A stretch of DNA of 64,000 bases from Pseudomonas fluorescens (GTDB taxonomy: Bacteria > Pseudomonadota > Gammaproteobacteria > Pseudomonadales > Pseudomonadaceae). The notes below the pieces were generated by a model. That model worked only from the letters and a program-made list of their open reading frames with translations. It had not been told where the DNA came from and did not search any database. Below are positions 38,810-47,251 of the stretch, one piece after another (within the stretch, counting starts at the first letter, position 1; each line of letters starts with the position of its first letter). Position numbers and translations under genes: made by a program. Location: positions 62,001 through 126,000 of the forward strand of contig NZ_JAGGOG010000024.1 in the NCBI RefSeq assembly GCF_018614655.1. Reading direction: 5' to 3'.

Positions 38810-39282
38810 TCAAATACCCCATGACCGTCCAGGGCGCCAAGGCCCTGGAAGAAGAGCACGCTCACCTGACCAAGGTCGTCCGTCCGAAGCTGAGCCAGGA
38901 CATCGGTACGGCCCGCGAGTTGGGTGACTTGAAGGAAAACGCCGAATACCACGCTGCTCGTGAGCAGCAAGGTATGGTCGAGGCGCGGATCCGTGACATC
39001 GAAGGCCGCATGCAGAATGCGGTGATCATCGACGTCACGACCATCCCGAAAACCGGCAAGGTGATTTTCGGCACCACCGTGGAAATCGCCAACGTCGAGA
39101 CTGACGAAAGCGTGGTTTACCACATCGTGGGCGAGGACGAGGCTGACTTCAAGCTCGGCAAGATCTCCGTCGGTTCGCCGCTGGCCCGCGCCTTGATTGC
39201 CAAGGAGGAGGGTGACGTGGTGGCCGTCAAGACGCCTGGTGGCGTGATTGAGTACGAGATTGTCGAAGTTCGTCACATCTGA
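38806..39282 (+). CDS. greA: Transcription elongation factor GreA
   Basis: The 158-residue protein starts at ATG 38806, overlapping carB (ATGA). The N-terminal coiled-coil (residues 1-75, with the acidic tip ARELGDLKENAEYHAAREQQ) enters the RNA polymerase secondary channel; the C-terminal FKBP-like domain follows. It rescues backtracked polymerase by transcript cleavage. Confidence 0.97.
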
Positions 39283-39287
39283 AAAAC

Positions 39288-39310
39288 GGCGCCCGCTACG
39301 TGCGGGCGCC
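39288..39310 (+). promoter_or_regulatory. Hairpin abutting the start codon after greA
   Basis: GGCGCCCGC-TACGT-GCGGGCGCC is a perfect nine-pair stem right between the greA stop and ATG 39311. It may weaken transcription past greA and hide the ribosome binding region of the next gene. Confidence 0.55.
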
Positions 39311-39715
39311 ATGCTTTGGCAGTTTGCCCAGATGCTCTGGGTTGGCGGCCTATGGCTGTTGCACATTGGCGTGTTACCGGCGCTGGGCCTGATTGGCCTG
39401 GCTCCGTTGCTGATCGATGAGATCGGCGGATTATTGAGTACGTTGCTGGTAGGTTTTGCGGCGACGTGCGTGACGCTTCAGGCGCTGGTGCTGATCAAGG
39501 CCGAAGGCTTGGGGAGTTTGTGGCGGGATATTCGCGGGCAACTGCTGTTGATGGCGCTGTATGCCTGCGCAATGTACTGCGTGGTACGCATCTGGCTGCC
39601 GGAGGCGTTGCGCTGGCAGCTATTCAGCTATCTTGTGCTAGGGTTCTCCGGCCTGGTGTTGGTTGTACAACCCGCGCCAGGATGGAGTGGCAGGGCGCGC
39701 GAAGCACGCCCGTGA
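39311..39715 (+). CDS. Conserved membrane protein downstream of greA
   Basis: ATG 39311 gives 134 residues with four hydrophobic segments (MLWVGGLWLLHIGVLPALG, LLSTLLVGFAATCVTLQALVLI, QLLLMALYACAMYCVV, LFSYLVLGFSGLVLVV). It has the DUF4149-like look of small inner membrane proteins, and a homologue sits at this place in other pseudomonads. A perfect nine-pair hairpin (39288-39310) ends one base before the ATG, so initiation may be weak or the in-frame upstream start used. Function unknown. Confidence 0.75.
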   Translation: MLWQFAQMLWVGGLWLLHIGVLPALGLIGLAPLLIDEIGGLLSTLLVGFAATCVTLQALVLIKAEGLGSLWRDIRGQLLLMALYACAMYCVVRIWLPEALRWQLFSYLVLGFSGLVLVVQPAPGWSGRAREARP

Positions 39716-39724
39716 CCCTTGTTA

Positions 39725-40033
39725 TCATTTGAAGCGATGAACGTTCGACAGTTGCTTGTTGACGCTGAAATTCTTGCGATACAGCAGCGCCATCTTGCCG
39801 ATGACCTGAACCAGGTCTGCCTTACCGACCTTGCAGAGTTCTGCAATGGCCGCCAGGCGCGACTCGCGATCAAGGATGTTGACCTTGATCTTGATCAGTT
39901 CGTGATCGCCCAATGCGCGTTCAAGTTCGGCTAACACACCTTCAGTCAAACCGTTGTCAGCCACAATCAAAACTGGTTTCAGATGGTGGCCAATGGATTT
40001 GTACTGTTTCTTCTGCTCTTGAGTGAGCGGCAT
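39725..40033 (-). CDS. yhbY: RNA-binding protein YhbY
   Basis: The 102-residue CRM-domain protein starts at ATG 40033 (MPLTQEQKKQYKSIGHHLKPVLIVADNGLTEGVLAELERAL). The GxxG-like loop and basic surface fit binding to pre-50S ribosomal particles. It is convergent with the membrane protein gene and divergent from rlmE, the conserved arrangement. Confidence 0.92.
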   Translation of the reverse strand: MPLTQEQKKQYKSIGHHLKPVLIVADNGLTEGVLAELERALGDHELIKIKVNILDRESRLAAIAELCKVGKADLVQVIGKMALLYRKNFSVNKQLSNVHRFK

Positions 40034-40138
40034 AATCTGACCCCTGCGTCTGATCTTGTAAAAAGCGGCGGCCAGTTTACCCGAGCGAGTCCGGGACCGC
40101 CCAGTTAATCACGACCCGTTTTATTTTCGAGGTGGCCC

Positions 40139-40789
40139 GTGGCCCGTTCCAAAACTAGCCTTAAGTGGCTGCAAGAGCATTTCAACGACCCTTACGTCAA
40201 AATGGCGCAAAAGGATGGCTACCGCTCCCGGGCCAGCTACAAGCTGCTGGAGATCCAGGAAAAGGACAAATTGATCCGTCCTGGCATGACCGTAATCGAT
40301 CTTGGTGCAGCCCCGGGTGGCTGGTCCCAGGTGACCAGTCGTCTGATTGGTGGGCAAGGTCGCCTGATCGCTTCCGATATCCTGGAAATGGACAGCATTC
40401 CGGACGTGACCTTCGTTCATGGCGATTTTACCCAGGACGCGGTACTGGCGCAGATCCTTGAGGCGGTTGGAAATTCGCAGGTAGACCTTGTGATTTCCGA
40501 TATGGCCCCCAATATGAGTGGATTACCAGCCGTGGATATGCCACGAGCGATGTTTCTTTGCGAATTGGCACTGGATCTGGCTGGTCGGGTTTTGCGCCCA
40601 GGTGGTGATTTTCTGGTCAAGGTCTTCCAGGGTGAAGGTTTCGACGAGTATCACAAGAACATCCGCAAGCTGTTCGACAAGGTGCAGACGCGCAAGCCAG
40701 ACTCTTCGCGGGACAGGTCCCGTGAACAGTATTTGCTGGGTCGGGGTTTCCGTGGCATTGAAGGCGCTGCCAGCGAAGAGCGTTTTTGA
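40139..40789 (+). CDS. rlmE: 23S rRNA 2'-O-ribose U2552 methyltransferase
   Basis: GTG 40139 is the start (VARSKTSLKWLQEHFNDPYVKMAQKDGYRSRASYKL), giving 216 residues. SAM motif I is DLGAAPGGWSQ, motif IV DLVISDMAPNMSG, and the K-D-K-E catalytic set is present (K in SYKLLEI, D in ISDMAP, K in LVKVFQG, E near the end). It methylates U2552 in the 50S A site and is heat-shock linked in other bacteria. It precedes ftsH. Confidence 0.96.
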   Translation: MARSKTSLKWLQEHFNDPYVKMAQKDGYRSRASYKLLEIQEKDKLIRPGMTVIDLGAAPGGWSQVTSRLIGGQGRLIASDILEMDSIPDVTFVHGDFTQDAVLAQILEAVGNSQVDLVISDMAPNMSGLPAVDMPRAMFLCELALDLAGRVLRPGGDFLVKVFQGEGFDEYHKNIRKLFDKVQTRKPDSSRDRSREQYLLGRGFRGIEGAASEERF

Positions 40790-40980
40790 GGAATTCGACG
40801 AGGGCGATAGGTTTTTTTATATCGCTTTCGTCATGAAGCTTTACGAATATTGTGTAGTCAAAGTTTCACAAAGGGTTACAGACGGCGCCTGCCAGAGTTG
40901 TAGGTAATGTAGTAAGTTAGGCCGGTGAATATCATGCGAAGCACGCGCCAGTAGCGGAGCTTGCTTCAGAGGGTAGTTAA

Positions 40981-42900
40981 TTGAACGATATGGCAAAGAA
41001 TCTGATCCTGTGGTTGATCATCGCGGCTGTCCTGGTGACGGTGATGAACAACTTCTCCAGCCCTAACGAGCCGCAGACCCTCAACTATTCCGACTTCATC
41101 CAGCAAGTTAAGGATGGCAAGGTCGAGCGCGTAGCCGTGGACGGCTATGTGATTACCGGCAAGCGCAACGATGGCGATAGCTTCAAGACCATTCGTCCGG
41201 CAATTCAGGACAATGGTCTGATCGGCGACCTGGTGGATAACCATGTGGTCGTTGAAGGTAAGCAGCCTGAACAGCAAAGCATCTGGACTCAGCTCCTGGT
41301 CGCCAGTTTCCCGATCCTGGTGATTATCGCCGTGTTCATGTTCTTCATGCGCCAGATGCAAGGTGGTGCGGGCGGCAAGGGCGGGCCGATGAGCTTCGGC
41401 AAGAGCAAGGCGCGCCTGCTCTCCGAAGATCAGGTGAAAACTACCCTGGCTGACGTTGCAGGTTGCGACGAAGCCAAGGAAGAAGTGGGCGAGCTGGTTG
41501 AGTTCCTGCGTGATCCGGGCAAATTCCAGCGTCTGGGCGGTCGTATTCCCCGCGGCGTTCTGATGGTTGGCCCTCCAGGTACCGGTAAGACCCTGCTGGC
41601 CAAGGCCATTGCTGGCGAAGCCAAAGTACCTTTCTTCACCATTTCCGGTTCCGATTTCGTCGAAATGTTCGTCGGTGTTGGTGCCAGCCGTGTTCGCGAT
41701 ATGTTTGAACAGGCCAAGAAACACGCGCCTTGCATCATTTTCATCGATGAAATCGACGCCGTTGGTCGCCATCGTGGCGCCGGCATGGGCGGTGGTCATG
41801 ATGAGCGTGAGCAGACCCTCAACCAATTGCTGGTTGAGATGGATGGCTTTGAGATGAACGACGGTATCATCGTGATTGCCGCTACCAACCGTCCTGACGT
41901 ACTTGACCCGGCGTTGCTGCGTCCAGGCCGTTTCGACCGTCAGGTTGTGGTCGGTCTGCCGGACATCCGTGGACGCGAACAGATCCTGAAAGTACACATG
42001 CGCAAAGTGCCAATGGGCGACGACGTGGCTCCGGCCGTGATTGCTCGTGGTACTCCAGGCTTCTCCGGTGCTGACTTGGCCAACCTGGTGAACGAGGCGT
42101 CGCTGTTTGCCGCTCGTACCGGCAAGCGTATCGTTGAGATGAAAGAGTTCGAGCTGGCGAAAGACAAGATCATGATGGGCGCTGAGCGCAAGTCGATGGT
42201 CATGTCCGAGAAAGAGAAGCAGAACACCGCTTATCACGAAGCCGGTCACGCCATTGTCGGTCGCGTTGTGCCTGAGCATGACCCGGTCTACAAGGTGTCG
42301 ATCATTCCTCGTGGTCGTGCGCTGGGTGTCACCATGTTCCTGCCGGAAGAGGATCGCTACAGCCTCTCCAAGCGCGCCCTGATCAGTCAGATTTGCTCGC
42401 TGTATGGCGGCCGTATCGCTGAAGAGATGACCTTGGGCTTTGACGGTGTGACTACCGGCGCATCCAACGACATCATGCGTGCCAGCCAGATTGCGCGAAA
42501 CATGGTGACCAAGTGGGGGCTGTCGGAAAAACTCGGTCCTCTGATGTACGCTGAGGAGGAAGGCGAAGTATTCCTGGGTCGTGGTGGTGGCGGTCAAGGT
42601 GCCAGCTTCTCTGGTGAGACAGCCAAGCTGATTGACTCCGAAGTGCGCAGCATCATTGATCAGTGCTATGGCACGGCTAAGCAGATTCTTACAGATAACC
42701 GCGACAAGCTCGACGCAATGGCTGATGCCTTGATGAAGTACGAGACCATTGATGCCGAGCAGATAGACGACATCATGGCGGGTCGCACTCCTCGCGAGCC
42801 ACGCGATTGGGAAGGTGGTTCGGGTACTTCGGGAACTCCGCCGGTGGTAGAAAGCGAACGCCCCGAAACCCCGATCGGCGGCCCGGCGGCCGACCATTAA
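40981..42900 (+). CDS. ftsH: ATP-dependent zinc metalloprotease FtsH
   Basis: TTG 40981 is preferred because GAGGGTAG lies at the right distance; ATG 40990 is the alternative. The 639 residues contain two membrane helices (about 7-25 and 100-122), the AAA domain with GPPGTGKT (near 197) and IIFIDEIDAVG, the SRH region (AATNRPDVLDPALLRPGRFDRQ) and the zinc site HEAGH (near 419). It degrades damaged membrane proteins and regulators such as sigma-32 and LpxC. Confidence 0.98.
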   Translation: MNDMAKNLILWLIIAAVLVTVMNNFSSPNEPQTLNYSDFIQQVKDGKVERVAVDGYVITGKRNDGDSFKTIRPAIQDNGLIGDLVDNHVVVEGKQPEQQSIWTQLLVASFPILVIIAVFMFFMRQMQGGAGGKGGPMSFGKSKARLLSEDQVKTTLADVAGCDEAKEEVGELVEFLRDPGKFQRLGGRIPRGVLMVGPPGTGKTLLAKAIAGEAKVPFFTISGSDFVEMFVGVGASRVRDMFEQAKKHAPCIIFIDEIDAVGRHRGAGMGGGHDEREQTLNQLLVEMDGFEMNDGIIVIAATNRPDVLDPALLRPGRFDRQVVVGLPDIRGREQILKVHMRKVPMGDDVAPAVIARGTPGFSGADLANLVNEASLFAARTGKRIVEMKEFELAKDKIMMGAERKSMVMSEKEKQNTAYHEAGHAIVGRVVPEHDPVYKVSIIPRGRALGVTMFLPEEDRYSLSKRALISQICSLYGGRIAEEMTLGFDGVTTGASNDIMRASQIARNMVTKWGLSEKLGPLMYAEEEGEVFLGRGGGGQGASFSGETAKLIDSEVRSIIDQCYGTAKQILTDNRDKLDAMADALMKYETIDAEQIDDIMAGRTPREPRDWEGGSGTSGTPPVVESERPETPIGGPAADH

Positions 42901-42908
42901 GGTTTGAA

Positions 42909-43760
42909 ATGACTTCTGCGTTGTCCTCGACCCGGTTGCCTTGCGGCAGCCGGGTTCTTGATTTGGCCCATACACATGTCATGGGTATTCTTAACGTAAC
43001 CCCCGACTCTTTTTCCGACGGTGGCCGCTTTAGCCAGCTTGATGCGGCGCTGCGGCATGCCGAGGCAATGGTGGCTGCTGGCGCGACCTTGATCGATGTC
43101 GGTGGTGAGTCGACACGTCCCGGTGCCCGTGCGGTTTCTCCCCTGGAGGAGCTGGAGCGTGTTGCGCCAATTGTCGAGCGCATCCATCGCGAACTGGATG
43201 TAATCATCTCTGTTGATACGTCCACGCCAGCCGTCATGCGCGAAACCGCGCGTCTGGGCGCAGGCTTGATCAATGATGTGCGCTCCCTGCAGCGTGATGG
43301 TGCACTGGATGCTGCTGCAGCCACTGGATTGCCGGTGTGTCTGATGCATATGCTGGGAGAGCCCGGCACAATGCAGAACGACCCGCATTACGACGATCTC
43401 GTGGGTGAGGTGACGGGGTTTCTTGCTGGGCGTGTTGCTCAGTGCGGCGCAGCAGGAATTGCTCCCGAGCGGATCATCCTCGATCCAGGGTTTGGCTTTG
43501 CTAAAACCTTGCAGCACAATTTAAGTCTGTTCAAGCATATGGAGTCCCTGCATGCCCTTGGTCGCCCCTTGTTGGTTGGGGTTTCGCGCAAGAGCATGAT
43601 AGGTCAGGCGTTGAATCGTCCGGTGGGTGAGCGGCTGCCTGGCGGCTTGGCTCTCGCGGCGCTTGCTGTGGTCAAGGGTGCGCGTATCTTGCGTGTGCAT
43701 GACGTGGCCGAGACGGTGGATGTGGTACGGATGATCGCAGCTGTAGAATCAGCCGAATAA
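42909..43760 (+). CDS. folP: Dihydropteroate synthase
   Basis: ATG 42909 lies eight bases after the ftsH stop and gives 283 residues. Family motifs: HVMGILNVTPDSFSDGG, LIDVGGESTRPGA, ERIILDPGFGFAKTLQHN and LVGVSRKSMIG. It joins p-aminobenzoate to the pterin in folate synthesis and is the sulfonamide target. Confidence 0.97.
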   Translation: MTSALSSTRLPCGSRVLDLAHTHVMGILNVTPDSFSDGGRFSQLDAALRHAEAMVAAGATLIDVGGESTRPGARAVSPLEELERVAPIVERIHRELDVIISVDTSTPAVMRETARLGAGLINDVRSLQRDGALDAAAATGLPVCLMHMLGEPGTMQNDPHYDDLVGEVTGFLAGRVAQCGAAGIAPERIILDPGFGFAKTLQHNLSLFKHMESLHALGRPLLVGVSRKSMIGQALNRPVGERLPGGLALAALAVVKGARILRVHDVAETVDVVRMIAAVESAE

Positions 43761-43776
43761 GAATGATGGAGCACTT

Positions 43777-45114
43777 ATGACTAAAAAGTATTTTGGCACC
43801 GACGGTATACGCGGTCGGGTCGGCGAATTTCCGATTACCCCTGACTTCATGCTCAAGCTGGGCTGGGCTGCGGGTATGGCGTTTCGCAGCATGGGTGCAT
43901 GCCGCATTCTGGTCGGCAAAGACACTCGAATCTCGGGTTATATGTTTGAGTCCGCGCTTGAGGCGGGACTTTCCGCCGCCGGAGCTGATGTCATGTTGCT
44001 GGGGCCGATGCCTACGCCGGCGATCGCTTACCTGACGCGTACCTTCCATGCTGAAGCCGGTATTGTGATCAGTGCCTCGCATAATCCTCACGATGACAAT
44101 GGCATTAAGTTCTTCTCGGGGCAGGGTACCAAGCTGCCGGATGAGATCGAGCACATGATCGAAGAGTTGCTGGATGCGCCGATGACCGTCGTCGAGTCGA
44201 GCAAGTTGGGCAAGGTCTCGCGAATTAACGATGCTTCCGGTCGTTACATTGAGTTTTGCAAAAGCAGTGTGCCAAGCAGTACCAATTTTGCCGGTCTGAA
44301 GCTGGTCATCGATTGCGCTCATGGTGCTACCTATAAGGTGGCGCCCAGTGTGTTCAAGGAGCTGGGTGCGCAAGTTACTGTGCTATCGGCCCAGCCTAAC
44401 GGTTTAAACATCAACGACAATTGCGGTTCGACCCATATGGGGCAGTTGCAGGCTGCGGTTTTGGCCGAGCACGCTGATCTGGGTATCGCATTCGATGGCG
44501 ATGGTGATCGAGTGCTGATGGTCGATCACACCGGTGCGATTGTCGATGGTGATGATCTGCTGTTTATCATCGCCCGCGACTTGCACGAGCGTAACAAGCT
44601 GCAAGGCGGCGTTGTCGGCACCTTGATGAGTAATCTGGGGTTGGAGTTGGCCCTGGCAGATCTTGGGATTCCGTTCGTGCGCGCTAATGTCGGCGACCGT
44701 TACGTAATCGCTGAGTTGCTGGAGCGCAACTGGCAGGTGGGCGGGGAGAACTCAGGGCATGTTGTTTGCTTCCAGCACACCACCACTGGGGATGCGATCA
44801 TCGCGGCGCTGCAGGTGCTGCTGGCCTTGCGCCGTCGTGACGAAGGCCTCGCCCAGGCTCGCCAGGCGCTGCGCAAGTGTCCGCAAGTGCTGCTCAATGT
44901 CCGTTTTGCGGGCGGCGCGAATCCTATCGAACATCCGGCCGTCAAAGAGGCTAGTGAGCGCGTTACTGCGGCGATGGCAGGCCGTGGGCGAGTCTTGTTG
45001 CGCAAGTCGGGCACCGAGCCTCTGGTTCGTGTAATGGTCGAAGGCGAGGACGAAACGCAGGTTCGTGGCTATGCCGAAGAGCTGGCAAAACTCGTAACTG
45101 AAGTTTGCGCCTGA
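43777..45114 (+). CDS. glmM: Phosphoglucosamine mutase
   Basis: The 445-residue protein starts at ATG 43777 (KKYFGTDGIRGRVGEFPI). The phosphoserine active site is VISASHNPHDDNGIKFF (near residue 100), the metal loop is AFDGDGDRVLMVD, and the substrate loop GENSGH and phosphate loop RKSGTEPLVRVM follow. It converts glucosamine-6-phosphate to glucosamine-1-phosphate for UDP-GlcNAc. Confidence 0.98.
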   Translation: MTKKYFGTDGIRGRVGEFPITPDFMLKLGWAAGMAFRSMGACRILVGKDTRISGYMFESALEAGLSAAGADVMLLGPMPTPAIAYLTRTFHAEAGIVISASHNPHDDNGIKFFSGQGTKLPDEIEHMIEELLDAPMTVVESSKLGKVSRINDASGRYIEFCKSSVPSSTNFAGLKLVIDCAHGATYKVAPSVFKELGAQVTVLSAQPNGLNINDNCGSTHMGQLQAAVLAEHADLGIAFDGDGDRVLMVDHTGAIVDGDDLLFIIARDLHERNKLQGGVVGTLMSNLGLELALADLGIPFVRANVGDRYVIAELLERNWQVGGENSGHVVCFQHTTTGDAIIAALQVLLALRRRDEGLAQARQALRKCPQVLLNVRFAGGANPIEHPAVKEASERVTAAMAGRGRVLLRKSGTEPLVRVMVEGEDETQVRGYAEELAKLVTEVCA

Positions 45115-45180
45115 ATTCGGCTTGCCAGTGATGATGTGGTTGGGTAACATCTGCGCCCACTTTGACCGACGAGGTACAGC

Positions 45181-45936
45181 ATGCGTCGCACTATGGTAGC
45201 TGGTAACTGGAAAATGCACGGTACCCGCGCCAGTGTCGCTGAGCTGATCAACGGCCTTCGTCATTTGGCCTTGCCGAGCGGTGTTGATGTCGCGGTATTC
45301 CCGCCTTGCTTGTATATCAATCAAGTGATTGATGGCTTGAAAGGCAAGTCGATTCAGGTCGGCGCGCAGAACTCTGCGGTGGAAGCCATGCAAGGTGCAT
45401 TGACCGGTGAGATTGCACCGAGTCAATTGGTTGATGCGGGATGTTCCCTGGTGCTTGTTGGGCACTCCGAGCGCCGTCAGATGATGGGCGAGCGTGATGG
45501 GGCACTCAATCGCAAATTCGCGGCGGCACAGGCTTGCGGCTTGGTTCCGGTGTTGTGCATAGGGGAAACCCTGGAGCAGCGAGAGTCCGGAAAAACTCTT
45601 GAGGTTGTCGGGCGTCAGCTGGGCAGTATCATCGAGGAGCTGGGAGTCGGTGCCTTTGCAAATGCAGTAATTGCTTACGAGCCGGTCTGGGCCATTGGCA
45701 CCGGGCTGACTGCTTCGCCGCAACAGGCGCAGGATGTGCATGCAGCCATTCGCGCGCAGTTGGCGGCAGAGAATTCTGAGGTCGCACGAGGTGTGCGGCT
45801 TCTATACGGCGGCAGCGTGAAGGCGGCCAATGCGGTCGAACTGTTCGGCATGCCGGATATCGATGGGGGGCTCATTGGTGGGGCTTCCCTGAATGCAGAT
45901 GAGTTCGGTGCGATCTGTCGCGCCGCGGGAAACTGA
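45181..45936 (+). CDS. tpiA: Triosephosphate isomerase
   Basis: The 251-residue TIM barrel starts at ATG 45181 (MRRTMVAGNWKMHG). Catalytic residues: Lys in NWKMHG, His in GHSERRQM, Glu in AYEPVWAIGTG; the phosphate loop is LYGGSVKAANA. It interconverts dihydroxyacetone phosphate and glyceraldehyde-3-phosphate. Confidence 0.98.
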   Translation: MRRTMVAGNWKMHGTRASVAELINGLRHLALPSGVDVAVFPPCLYINQVIDGLKGKSIQVGAQNSAVEAMQGALTGEIAPSQLVDAGCSLVLVGHSERRQMMGERDGALNRKFAAAQACGLVPVLCIGETLEQRESGKTLEVVGRQLGSIIEELGVGAFANAVIAYEPVWAIGTGLTASPQQAQDVHAAIRAQLAAENSEVARGVRLLYGGSVKAANAVELFGMPDIDGGLIGGASLNADEFGAICRAAGN

Positions 45937-45940
45937 AAAA

Positions 45941-46324
45941 ATGCTGGAAACAGTCATCGTTGTTTTTCATCTGTTGGGTGCGCTGGGCGTAGTTGCTCTG
46001 GTTTTGCTGCAGCAGGGTAAAGGTGCGGACGCTGGTGCGTCTTTCGGGGCAGGTGCTTCAAATACTGTGTTCGGAAGCCAAGGTTCCTCTACCTTTCTTA
46101 GTAAGTTTACTGCTATACTTGCCGCCGGTTTCTTCATAACCAGCTTGGGGTTAGGTTACTTTGCTAAAGAGAAAGCTCATGTGCTGACTCAGGTAGGTCT
46201 CCCAAATCCAGCAGTGTTGGAAGTACCAAAAGCAAAACCGGCTTCTGATGATGTCCCGGTGCTTCAAGAGCAAAAGTCGGCTACTCCAGCGACTGACGTG
46301 CCTCCAGCTCAAGAGCAGAAGTAA
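45941..46324 (+). CDS. secG: Preprotein translocase subunit SecG
   Basis: ATG 45941 is four bases after tpiA. The 127 residues hold two membrane helices (about 3-22 and 52-72) with the linker LLQQGKGADAGASFGAGASNTVFG typical of SecG, and a longer polar tail. It assists SecYE/SecA protein export. Confidence 0.96.
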   Translation: MLETVIVVFHLLGALGVVALVLLQQGKGADAGASFGAGASNTVFGSQGSSTFLSKFTAILAAGFFITSLGLGYFAKEKAHVLTQVGLPNPAVLEVPKAKPASDDVPVLQEQKSATPATDVPPAQEQK

Positions 46325-46346
46325 GAAGGGTTTCAAACGTAGTATT

Positions 46347-46432
46347 GCCGAGGTGGTGGAATTGGTAGACACGCAACCTTGAGGTGGTTGTGCCCATAGG
46401 GTGTAGGGGTTCGAGTCCCCTTCTCGGTACCA
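46347..46432 (+). tRNA. tRNA-Leu(GAG)
   Basis: The 86-base class II tRNA has a GCCGAGG acceptor, anticodon loop TTGAGGT (GAG) in a CAACC/GGTTG stem, a long variable arm, GGTTCGAGTCC T-arm and encoded CCA. It reads CUC/CUU. Confidence 0.96.
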
Positions 46433-46442
46433 ATTATCAGGA

Positions 46443-46464
46443 GAGCCCGCTGTTGCGGGCTTTC
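46443..46464 (+). terminator. Hairpin after tRNA-Leu
   Basis: AGCCCGC-TGTT-GCGGGCT followed by TTCTTG: a seven-pair stem typical of a terminator. Confidence 0.65.
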
Positions 46465-46528
46465 TTGTAGGTGGAAGGTTACATTGACCCTGTAAGGGAT
46501 CGGTCGTATACTTCCGCCCCAGCTTTGT

Positions 46529-46605
<77 letters not shown>

Positions 46606-46615
46606 GTTTTAGCGG

Positions 46616-46636
46616 AGCCCCTTTTAAGGGGCTTTT
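46616..46636 (+). terminator. Terminator after tRNA-fMet
   Basis: AGCCCC...GGGGCT stem followed by five T. Confidence 0.85.
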
Positions 46637-46745
46637 TGTTAGCTGGACACTTTCAACGCCGCTGTTCGACGGCGTTTCAAGGATGGGCGTTTCGCCCATT
46701 TTTTTATTTTGCACAGCATGCACATACATGCACGAGGGGGTTCAG

Positions 46746-47204
46746 GTGTCGAGCAAGCTAGAAGAGTTGCAGGCCTTGTTGGCCCCGGTGGTCGTGGCCC
46801 TAGGCTATGAATGCTGGGGTATTGAGTTTTCGGCTCAAGGTCGCCACTCAATGTTGCGCGTTTATATCGATAAAGAGGGCGGCGTGCTGGTGGACGATTG
46901 TGCCATTGTCAGCCGTCAGATCAGCGGTGTTCTGGATGTTGAAGATCCGATCGCTGTTGAGTACACCCTTGAAGTTTCCTCGCCTGGCATGGAACGCCCA
47001 CTGTTCACTATTGAGCAGTATGCAAAATTTGCCGGTGAACAAGTGAAGATCAAGCTGCGCTCTCCCTTTGAAGGGCGGCGCAACTTTCAGGGCCTTCTGC
47101 GCGGCGTAGAAGAACAGGATGTCGTGGTGCAGGTTGAAGACCATGAATTCCTGTTGCCGATCGATATGATCGACAAGGCCAACATTATTCCCAGTTTTGA
47201 CTGA
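46746..47204 (+). CDS. rimP: Ribosome maturation factor RimP
   Basis: GTG 46746 (VSSKLEELQALLAPVVVALGYECWGIEF) after a GAGGGGG site gives 152 residues, the usual length. The N-terminal alpha/beta domain includes DDCAIVSRQI and VSSPGMERPL; the C-terminal SH3-like domain follows. It assists 30S assembly and heads rimP-nusA-infB. Confidence 0.96.
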   Translation: MSSKLEELQALLAPVVVALGYECWGIEFSAQGRHSMLRVYIDKEGGVLVDDCAIVSRQISGVLDVEDPIAVEYTLEVSSPGMERPLFTIEQYAKFAGEQVKIKLRSPFEGRRNFQGLLRGVEEQDVVVQVEDHEFLLPIDMIDKANIIPSFD

Positions 47205-47251
47205 GACGCGGATCCCGCGGATCCAATGGCTTGCGAAAGGCGAGGCGTACG

